A stretch of 5,934 bases of DNA. Source: CAYUKK01 sp964445305 (GTDB lineage Bacteria; Acidobacteriota; Aminicenantia; Aminicenantales; UBA8522). Positions 1 through 5,200 of the stretch are shown here, one piece after another. A program made the position numbers and the translations under genes. Under the pieces are notes generated by a model that did no database searches, had not been told where the DNA came from, and saw only the letters and a program-made list of their open reading frames with translations. Location of the stretch: contig CAYUKK010000038.1 in the NCBI GenBank assembly GCA_964445305.1, positions 1 to 5,934 of the forward strand, read 5' to 3'. How positions within the stretch are numbered: the stretch's first letter is position 1; every line of letters starts with the position of its first letter.

Positions 1-449
1 TCTGGCCGACCATCGTCACAGGCGGATGGGATACGGCCAAGGGCGCCCGGAGGTTCGAAACACACGGACAGGACGCTGACGCGCTCATTTTTGCCCTCGG
101 CGAAGCCATCGATTTCCAGAACGCCATTGGCAGGAAGCGGATCGAGCGGAGGATCAAAGCTCTGGCGGGTTACCTGAAGCAGGAGCTGCGCAAGATCCCG
201 GGCGTGAAGCTCCATACGCCCGAGGACCCCTATCTTTCGGGAGGCTTGACGGCGTTCTCGGTCGATGGCGTGGACCCGGCCCGGATCGTCGATTTTGTCA
301 GAGAAAAATATAACATGGTCGTCCGGACGATCGGCAACAAAGAGGCAGGGACCTATGCCGTGAGAGTCTCAACTCCAATCTACATCTCCACTAAAGAGAT
401 CGACCTGTTCCTGGAAGGCGTGAGAGACCTTGTCAAGCACAGAGCCTGA
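1..449 (+). CDS. Class V aminotransferase (PLP-dependent), C-terminal part, truncated by the window edge
   Basis: An open frame runs from base 3 to the TGA at 447-449 and gives 148 visible residues with no start, so the gene begins to the left of the window. It resembles the C-terminal small domain of fold-type I class V aminotransferases (isopenicillin-N-epimerase-like, cysteine-desulfurase-like). Visible family features are an FALGEAIDFQNAIG helix (about residues 30-43), a long helix followed by PGVKLHTP (66-73), a GGLTAFSVDGVD strand (80-91), VVRTIG (106-111) and YAVRVSTPIYIS (118-129). Arg121 is at the position expected to bind the substrate carboxylate in this fold. The PLP-binding lysine lies upstream and cannot be seen. 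The substrate cannot be told; desulfurase, lyase, epimerase and transaminase activities all occur in the family. Many relatives have VSTH where this protein has VSTP. The GTG at 204 is an internal codon, not the start, because homologous sequence continues upstream of it. Confidence 0.85.
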   Translation, partial: WPTIVTGGWDTAKGARRFETHGQDADALIFALGEAIDFQNAIGRKRIERRIKALAGYLKQELRKIPGVKLHTPEDPYLSGGLTAFSVDGVDPARIVDFVREKYNMVVRTIGNKEAGTYAVRVSTPIYISTKEIDLFLEGVRDLVKHRA

Positions 450-463
450 AGATTTCGTTAGGT

Positions 464-480
464 TGTAAAATTATTTTACA
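464..480. promoter_or_regulatory. 17-bp palindrome, candidate operator copy 1
   Basis: TGTAAAATTATTTTACA is a perfect inverted repeat with 7-bp arms (464-470 and 474-480) around TTA. It starts 15 bp after the aminotransferase stop. Fifteen of its 17 bases recur at 924-940, which favours a protein-binding site over an accidental AT-rich stretch. It could also fold as a weak all-AT hairpin at the end of the aminotransferase transcript, but it has no GC stem and is unlikely to terminate well alone. The binding regulator is not identified. The outer half-sites (TGTAA, 7 bp, TTACA) do not match the 16-bp CRP/FNR or 18-bp Rex spacing exactly. Confidence 0.45.
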
Positions 481-537
481 GGCTTTGACCTCTGCAGAAT
501 TATTTTCGGGCGGGTGATTTCTATAGAAAGCAAAGAA

Positions 538-581
538 GCGGTTTCCGCCCTCTTTCATGGAATCCCCTACGCGGAGACGCG
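538..581. promoter_or_regulatory. Possible enhancer-binding region for the sigma-54 promoter
   Basis: Two short GC-rich dyads lie here: GCGG-TTT-CCGC (538-548) and CGCG-GAGA-CGCG (570-581). Their centres are roughly 100 and 67 bp upstream of the predicted start at about 643. NtrC-class activators usually bind dyads in or near this upstream range, so they are candidate sites. The two differ in sequence, each has only 4-bp arms, and neither matches a known NtrC box, so this rests mainly on position. Confidence 0.2.
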
Positions 582-616
582 CAGGAATACGAAGAGACTT
601 GTACCCTTCAAGAAAT

Positions 617-633
617 TGGCACGCAGATTGCAT
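617..633 (+). promoter_or_regulatory. Sigma-54 (RpoN) -24/-12 promoter
   Basis: TGGCACG (617-623), CAGA, then TTGCA (628-632) matches every defined position of the sigma-54 consensus TGGCACG-N4-TTGCW. The invariant GG (618-619) and GC (630-631) are separated by exactly 10 bp. The predicted transcription start is near 643. It points rightwards, 30 bp ahead of the strong SD and 19-codon ORF, so the promoter, SD and ORF are correctly spaced as one unit. Transcription would need an NtrC-class ATPase activator, so this unit should be silent except under a specific signal. Confidence 0.8.
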
Positions 634-655
634 TAAGGGGATTGGATGGTCCGTC

Positions 656-663
656 AAAGGAGG
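656..663 (+). promoter_or_regulatory. Strong ribosome binding site selecting the ATG at 673
   Basis: AAAGGAGG is a long perfect match to the anti-Shine-Dalgarno sequence, with 9 nt between it and the ATG at 673. It is among the strongest SD sequences in the window and lies just downstream of the predicted sigma-54 start. It argues against the in-frame ATG at 646, which would put the start codon about 3 nt from the transcript 5' end with this SD inside the coding sequence. Confidence 0.6.
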
Positions 664-672
664 CCGGAACGG

Positions 673-732
673 ATGTCGAGATTTCTCATGGTGATGGCCG
701 TTCTTGTGATCTTCATTGTTTGCTTTCTTTGA
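673..732 (+). CDS. Sigma-54-driven 19-residue hydrophobic peptide (small membrane peptide, leader or toxin-like)
   Basis: The ORF encodes MSRFLMVMAVLVIFIVCFL and ends with TGA at 730-732. After a single Arg at position 3, every residue from 4 to 19 is hydrophobic (or Cys), enough for one membrane helix with the N terminus inside. There are no polar residues for an enzymatic role. Support comes from context: a perfect SD at 656-663 with good spacing and a consensus sigma-54 promoter 30 bp further up. An in-frame ATG at 646 would give a 28-residue form with an arginine-rich N terminus, but it is a poor start by SD position. I do not recognise a family. In length and composition it resembles Ibs-type type I toxins and other tiny stress-induced membrane peptides. 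It could instead be a leader peptide whose translation controls the RNA structures that follow. It is too short for homology claims. Translation is likely; function is unknown. Confidence 0.55.
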   Translation: MSRFLMVMAVLVIFIVCFL

Positions 733-797
733 GGTGAGAAAGACCGGGATGAAGGCTTCTTCTCGAGATTGTTATTTAGATCTCCGTTTAAAGCCGA

Positions 798-814
798 GTG
801 AGGAGAAACCTCAC
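798..814 (+). other. RNA hairpin 1 downstream of the small peptide
   Basis: GTGAGG (798-803), loop AGAAA, CCTCAC (809-814) form a perfect 6-bp stem followed by the pyrimidine tract CTTTTCTTCTCTC. It could be a weak intrinsic terminator, though the T tract is interrupted. Its right arm overlaps CTCACCT (810-816), which can pair instead with AGGTGAG (732-738) at the peptide stop codon, so it may be one of two alternative folds. Confidence 0.4.
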
Positions 815-829
815 CTTTTCTTCTCTCAT

Positions 830-895
830 AGATAAACTTCAGCAGGGACTCCCTCTTCCTCACAAGCGCCTCTAACCTGCTGAAGTTTGTCTTTT
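830..895 (+). terminator. Long inverted repeat; probable terminator or 3' stem of the sigma-54 transcript
   Basis: AAACTTCAGCAGG (834-846) and CCTGCTGAAGTTT (876-888) are perfect 13-bp complementary arms with a 29-nt loop. The stem extends outward through one T-G wobble and three more pairs to 830/892, giving about 17 bp. The right arm runs into TTTGTCTTTT, so it can act as an intrinsic terminator on the plus strand for the transcript starting near 643, making an RNA of about 250 nt. The loop is longer than in most terminators, and the T stretch is broken by G and C. A regulatory stem or an sRNA end is therefore also possible, and some read-through towards the epimerase gene cannot be excluded. 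Confidence 0.5.
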
Positions 896-923
896 CTCAC
901 GGCCAAATTTTTTTAAGCGCCAA

Positions 924-940
924 TGTAACCTTATTTTACA
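924..940. promoter_or_regulatory. 17-bp near-palindrome, candidate operator copy 2
   Basis: TGTAACCTTATTTTACA matches copy 1 (464-480) at 15 of 17 positions, differing only where AA becomes CC in the left arm. The outer half-sites TGTAA and TTACA are kept. It lies 143 bp ahead of the epimerase start, where it could control that gene. With copy 1 it brackets the sigma-54 unit, with centres 460 bp apart. Confidence 0.45.
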
Positions 941-1072
941 ATTGCCCTGAGAGACGCGAGGCGCGAACCACGCCACCCCTCGGGTGCACTCGGTATCGTG
1001 ATAATTTGTTACAAGATCAAGGACTTTAGCTTGATGCTAATTCTCTATCGGCAAATTTGAGTGATGATTGAA

Positions 1073-1083
1073 GGGAGGGGAGG
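1073..1083 (+). promoter_or_regulatory. Ribosome binding site of the epimerase gene
   Basis: The purine tract GGGAGGGGAGG directly precedes ATG 1084. The GGGAGG part gives usable SD spacing of about 4-5 nt. It fixes the ATG at 1084, which also gives the normal family N terminus (a beta strand reaching IHHIGVAV). Confidence 0.6.
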
Positions 1084-1500
1084 ATGAAGGTTAAGGGAAT
1101 CCATCATATCGGGGTCGCCGTTAAGAATTTGGAAGAAAGTCTCGCTCGGTGGCAGAGCCTGTTTGCCGTTGAAGCTGGCTCACTTGAGGAGATTCCCGAA
1201 AGAGGAGTAAGGCTGACTCATCTTGCCTTTGGCCAAGGGCCAAGTCTCGAGCTGGTTTCCCCGCTCGGTAGCGACTCGCCCGTGGCTCGGTTTCTCGAGA
1301 AGAGAGGGGAAGGAATTCACCATCTAACCTTGGAGGTCGAAAACCTCGAGAGCGTGATGGAGTGGCTTAAAGGAGCTGGTCTCACGTTCACCGACGAGAA
1401 ACCTCGACGCGGGGCGGGGGGAAGCCTCGTCGCTTTCGTCCACCCTCAAAGCTTAAACGGAGTTCTCCTCGAGCTCAGAGAAGAGAAGCATGGGTCTTAA
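1084..1500 (+). CDS. mce: Methylmalonyl-CoA epimerase (VOC/glyoxalase fold)
   Basis: This 138-residue cytoplasmic enzyme should interconvert (S)- and (R)-methylmalonyl-CoA, linking propionyl-CoA carboxylase or transcarboxylase to methylmalonyl-CoA mutase in propionate, odd-chain and branched-chain metabolism. It has two VOC repeats. The first runs from IHHIGVAVKNLEESL (6-20) to LELVSP (55-60); the second starts at GEGIHHLTLEV (75-85) and ends at GVLLELRE (126-133). Candidate divalent-metal ligands are His8, Glu56, the His79/His80 pair and Glu130. SPVARFLEKRGEGIHHL and the late VAFVHPQSLNGVLLEL are typical of the epimerase branch rather than of glyoxalase I or dioxygenases. Length matches the family. 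The last 11 bases overlap the next gene, so the two are probably co-translated. No mutase or carboxylase gene is in the window. Other VOC activities are less likely. Confidence 0.9.
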   Translation: MKVKGIHHIGVAVKNLEESLARWQSLFAVEAGSLEEIPERGVRLTHLAFGQGPSLELVSPLGSDSPVARFLEKRGEGIHHLTLEVENLESVMEWLKGAGLTFTDEKPRRGAGGSLVAFVHPQSLNGVLLELREEKHGS

Positions 1501-1723
1501 ATTGGCCGGGAATTTTCTTATCGGCGTGGGTGTGGGCCTCGTCCTCCTGGGCATCCTGCTCAAGCTGGGGCTCAACCTCAGGTGGTTGGGAAAGCTTCCT
1601 GGCGATATCCTCATCCGTCGGGAAAATTTCACTTTCTATTTTCCCCTGGCGACGAGCCTTCTTCTGAGTTTCCTCCTCAGTTTGATTCTTTTCCTTATCC
1701 TGCGTTTCGGGGGCAGGCGGTAG
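1490..1723 (+). CDS. DUF2905-type small two-helix membrane protein
   Basis: This 77-residue protein has two membrane helices (about 7-28 and 53-71) joined by a short loop, with LPGDI at 36-40 followed by IRRENFTFYFPLATS (42-56). That loop and second-helix signature is characteristic of the DUF2905 family, which has no assigned function. The basic LILRFGGRR tail is probably cytoplasmic. The start at 1490 lies inside the end of the epimerase gene (11-bp overlap, different frame), with only a weak purine-rich SD (AGAGAAG), so translation is probably coupled to the upstream gene. The gene ends 2 bp before the convergent flavodoxin gene. A functional link to methylmalonyl-CoA metabolism is not implied by the family. 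Confidence 0.82.
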   Translation: MGLKLAGNFLIGVGVGLVLLGILLKLGLNLRWLGKLPGDILIRRENFTFYFPLATSLLLSFLLSLILFLILRFGGRR

Positions 1724-1725
1724 TC

Positions 1726-2223
1726 TTAGCTCTGGCTGAGGGCCAGCACCCAACGGGCAAAAGTCCGTGCTTCTTCCAGGTCTTGGGCTGTGGGGTGCCG
1801 GATTGCCGAAGCGGCCATATCGGCCCAAGCTTCGTGCTCGGGGGATCGTCTCAGGGCTTCCAGCGCTTGGTGGGAAACTTTGCCCCGGCACGAAAAAGTG
1901 GCCACGACCTTCGTCTGGGAGGCAGTGACGGCTGCATGTTCGATCGCTTCGCGGGAAAGCCGGCTTCCCGTTAGAGACCCATGGGTTGAGAAGAGGGCGA
2001 TTTTCTTCCCGGGTGGGATCCGCTTCAGGAATTTTTCGACCTGCGGGGGGACGCTGTGCGAATGAACAGGGAAGCCAACGAATATTAGGTCGTAACCGGC
2101 CATATCATCCACTTCTCCAATGGGCAGGATGACTTTGGGGTCGGGGAGGTTCTCGAATATGGCCTCAGCTACCTGCCTTGTGTTTCCGGTCAGGCTGAAA
2201 TAAGTGACCAGGCTTTTCGGCAT
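1726..2223 (-). CDS. Flavodoxin-like FMN protein
   Basis: A 165-residue cytoplasmic flavodoxin-fold protein. The N-terminal strand and FMN phosphate loop are clear: LVTYFSLTGNTRQVA (5-19), with Ser10, Thr12, Gly13, Asn14 and Thr15 in the classical S-x-T-G-N-T motif. DLIFVGFPVHSHSVPPQVEKFL (45-66) is the third strand and 50s loop, and IALFSTHGSLTGS (75-87) is the fourth strand with the 90s-loop region. The C-terminal part has SCRGK (111-115) and a RHPTAQDLEEARTFARWV helix (142-159), as in flavodoxin-domain proteins of anaerobes rather than in classical electron-carrier flavodoxins. It probably carries electrons or reduces a small substrate with FMN; the partner is unknown. It starts 38 bp downstream of the kinase stop on the same strand, close enough for an operon. 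The SD is weak (GGAAAAA about 9 nt before ATG). Confidence 0.85.
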   Translation of the reverse strand: MPKSLVTYFSLTGNTRQVAEAIFENLPDPKVILPIGEVDDMAGYDLIFVGFPVHSHSVPPQVEKFLKRIPPGKKIALFSTHGSLTGSRLSREAIEHAAVTASQTKVVATFSCRGKVSHQALEALRRSPEHEAWADMAASAIRHPTAQDLEEARTFARWVLALSQS

Positions 2224-2261
2224 GGCGCTATTTTTCCATAAATGACATCAAAATTCCAGCC

Positions 2262-5200
2262 TCAGGCACGGGGGAGGCGCATGGTGATTGAGGTGCCCTG
2301 CTCGACCTCGCTCTCGACCTGGATTGACCCACCATGGTCTTCGACGATTTTCTTGGCGATGGGAAGGCCAAGGCCTGTTCCGACCTCCTTGGTCGAGAAA
2401 TAGGGGTCGAATATCCTTGCCAGGACCTCCTTGTTCATGCCTGGGCCTGAATCTCTCACCTGAAGGATGAGGCTATCCGGAGTGGCTGAGAGTCGAACCT
2501 CGACCATTCCCTTCCCGGCCAGAGCCTCAATCGCATTGACGAAGATGTTTCGGAATGCGATTTTGAGCTTGGACTTGTCTCCAAGAAGCGTAAAGGGTTC
2601 CCCGACGTAGGTTTCGCGGAACTTGATCTTTTCGGCCAGCATTTTCCGGTACGGAGAGACGACCTCTTCGACCACTGCCTTGAGGTCGAGAGGCTCTTTT
2701 TTGAGGCTGGTCACACGGGAAAGCTCAAGGAACTCCTGGGCAATTCGCCGGAGGTTCTCCACTTCGGTGGTGATGTAGGAGACCGATTCCTTGATGGCTT
2801 GGTCAAAGTTCTCCCGCCGGTCTTCATACACGCGCAGCAAATGCTCGGCCGAGAGCTGGATGGGCGTGAGGGGATTCTTGATCTCATGGGCAATCCGCTG
2901 GGCCATTTCCGTCCAAGCTGCTTTCTTGCTCAAGTCAGCGATCTCTTGCTGATGCCGCTTGAGGCTCTTGATCATAGCGTTGAAGCCGTCAATAAGGCTC
3001 TTCATCTCGTCGTGCGAGGTGTGGTCGATGGTGATATCCAGGTTGCCCAGGCTGACTTCGCGGGTCCCGGCGAGAAGCTTCTGGACAGGCGAGATGATCA
3101 TCCGGCCGATCCCTCGCGCAAAAAGGAGGACGAGTGAAATGAAGAAGACGCTGACAAAAACGAGAAATTCAAAAAGCTCTTCGGTGGCGCGAGAGATTTC
3201 CTCCTGCTCGAACGGAAAAGGCAAGGAGATGAGGAAACGGGATTGAGAGATGGTGTAGGGAATCGTCAAGCTCTGGAAGGAGTAGCGACCGATTTTTTGT
3301 CGCTGGGTGTAGAAGGGCCTGTTTTCATGCCAGATGCGGTGGTAGGTCTCGCCGTCGATGAGCTCGGGAAGGAGGCCCCAATCGTAGAATTCTCGCCGAC
3401 TGGAAGAAACAAGGCGGCCGTTGCTGTAAAGGCTGACATCGTTGGTGATGGCTGAGCTGATCCAGAGGACCAAATCATCTGTCGGGGCGATCAGAGTTGT
3501 TCTTTCTTCCTCTTGGAGAAAAGCGAAATCCTGCATGACGTTGCGGGCAAAATTGGCGTGGATTTCTGCTTTCTCGAGGAATCGCTGGGAAAAAAGGCGA
3601 CTGAAGAAATTATGGGAGAATAAGCTGAAAAGGAAGAGCGAAGCGACGGTGATAGTCACGAAAGCGGCATAGACACGGCTCGAAAAGGACCAGAGGAGCT
3701 TTCCCCAAACGCTCCCCCCCGCCGCCATCGCCTTGACAAGATAGAAAACAAGAAACAGGCCCGCATAGAAGAAAAAGAGCTTGAGGAAAGCCACGGCGAG
3801 GACGAAGAAATTCGGACGGGGAGCAAAAAACGAATGGATGCGTCCGTCGAGCTCAAAATAGAAAGCCTCGTAGAACTTGTTTCTGTCTCTAAAACCTCCC
3901 CAAAGGGAATGGGGGGGACGAGCCAACTCGTCCAGGACATCCGCCGGAATTCCCGATGAAATCCGGTGGGGGTTGAAGACCATTTTCCCTTTGCTATCAA
4001 AGATGGCAAAGCCAAATTCTTCTTGATGGAGAGAGGGAAGGGAGCTGACTTTGAGCAATTCGAAGTAGGGGTTGGCCGAGTAAAGAAAGGGCAGCATCTC
4101 CGGCTCCACGGCGAGGTAGAGGATGGTGCGTCCGAGATAGCGGCTGTTGGCAAACCAGTCCTTGTAGCCAAGGATGAACTCCCTTTCTTTGCCGAGCGAA
4201 GGAATGCGGAGCCGGGACACAGACCAGGCGGGGCTGATGGGGAAGTCCACGTCCGGCCGAAAGAGCTGGGGGATGTTGAGCGAAAAGCGAGACAGGATCT
4301 CGCCTTCGGGGTTGAGGATTTCCAGGGTTGAATACCAGTTAAATTTTGCCACCGGGGTGCTTTCCCAGAGAGAGCGAGCCAAAGGGCTGGAAGCCTCATT
4401 TTCCAGACAGGCCAGGATCGATTCGCTCCTCGCTTCCAAGGTCGGAATGGATTCCCGAACGAGAAAGTCGGCCCAGTTCTCTTGGGAGCTGATGGTGCTG
4501 GGAAGAAAATCCTGAAGGAGAGAGCGTAACCGGAAGTTCGACTCGACGCGGAGAAGGGCTGAGTTGAAGAGGGCGGCCAGGGCGAGGCCAGCCAAGACCA
4601 CTTCTTTTTTTCTCGAGAGGAGCGGTCGTCGAGCCAGAAGGAAAAGGAAAATGAGCGCCGCGAGCTCGATGAGGATAACTGTCCCACCCTTTCTCTCCAG
4701 GAAGGAGCGACCGAGAATGAGAAAGAGGACAAGGGCCAGGGACGGCCACGGGTCGGAGAGGAGTCGAGCTTGAAATCGGAAAATGAGCCAAAGGAGAAGC
4801 GAGAAGGACAGGAGGAGGAAGACGACGCTCAAATGAATAAGGACGAATGAAAAATCCAGCTGAAAGCGGAGAAGGTTCAAATTGGAATGGAAGACAAGCC
4901 GGAAGAGGATTTGCTCGTAGATAGAAAGAAGGACGACCGCCCCCATCAGAGCAAGGACAGTCAAGAGCCAGGCCAAAGCAAGAGAACGGGGGACGGCTTT
5001 TTTCTTATCGAGAGAGGGAATGGCCGATTGAACACAGAGGCAGAGCAAGAAAAAGAAGAAAGAAGTCAGAAAGATATCAGCCGGAGATTTGGTCAACCCG
5101 CCCACCGAAAGGAACCCGGCTGGAGCAGGCGAAAAAATGGCCATGGCTTGGACTTTTTCCAAGTAGCTGAGTTGCAAGAGGATTAGTCTCAAGCCCACAA

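Larger units (their letters stand above)
450..1083. other. 634-bp intergenic region carrying a regulatory and small-RNA/peptide unit
   Basis: There is no conventional long gene here. In order, the region holds a 17-bp palindrome (464-480), short GC-rich dyads (538-548 and 570-581), a sigma-54 promoter (617-633), a strong SD (656-663) with a 19-codon ORF (673-732), two hairpins (798-814 and 830-892), a T run (908-914), a second copy of the palindrome (924-940) and the leader of the epimerase gene. The two palindromes lie near the two ends, so the sigma-54 unit sits between them. I found no convincing sigma-70 promoter for the epimerase gene. GATAAT at 999-1004 resembles a -10 box, but no -35 box lies 16-18 bp upstream. 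Confidence 0.7.

Noticed and set aside
204..449. Separate 81-residue gene starting with GTG at 204
   Set aside because: The same frame is open and homologous to class V aminotransferases all the way to the window edge, so this is the end of a longer gene.
646..732. Longer 28-residue form of the small peptide from the ATG at 646
   Set aside because: The start would be only about 3 nt from the predicted transcript end, and the strong SD would lie inside the coding sequence. Kept only as an alternative.
733..830. Antisense RNA promoter opposite the peptide, as needed for a type I toxin-antitoxin pair
   Set aside because: I found only TAAATA-like -10 sequences on the minus strand with no matching -35, so an antitoxin RNA cannot be supported from sequence.
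433..863. Two minus-strand open frames (74 and 69 codons) in the intergenic region
   Set aside because: Neither has a convincing SD or recognisable family. They run antisense to the better supported sigma-54 promoter, SD and peptide, and across the hairpins.
950..985. GC-rich inverted stretch (GGCG/CGCC and CGAGG/CCTCG) as a terminator
   Set aside because: The two stems compete for the same bases, the arms are 4-5 bp and no T tract follows.
1016..1040. Small dyads ATCAAG/CTTGAT (1016-1035) and TTAGC/GCTAA (1026-1040)
   Set aside because: The arms are only 5-6 bp, the dyads overlap each other and there is no second copy, so they do not rise above chance in this composition.
1475..1974. Open frames crossing the DUF2905/flavodoxin junction on both strands
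   Set aside because: They overlap two genes with clear family motifs, have proline/arginine-rich low-complexity translations and no good SD.
3656..4732. Minus-strand 358-codon open frame inside the kinase gene
   Set aside because: It is the +1/+2 shadow of the kinase frame. Its serine/arginine-rich translation has no domain, while the kinase frame has membrane helices and sensor motifs through the same bases.
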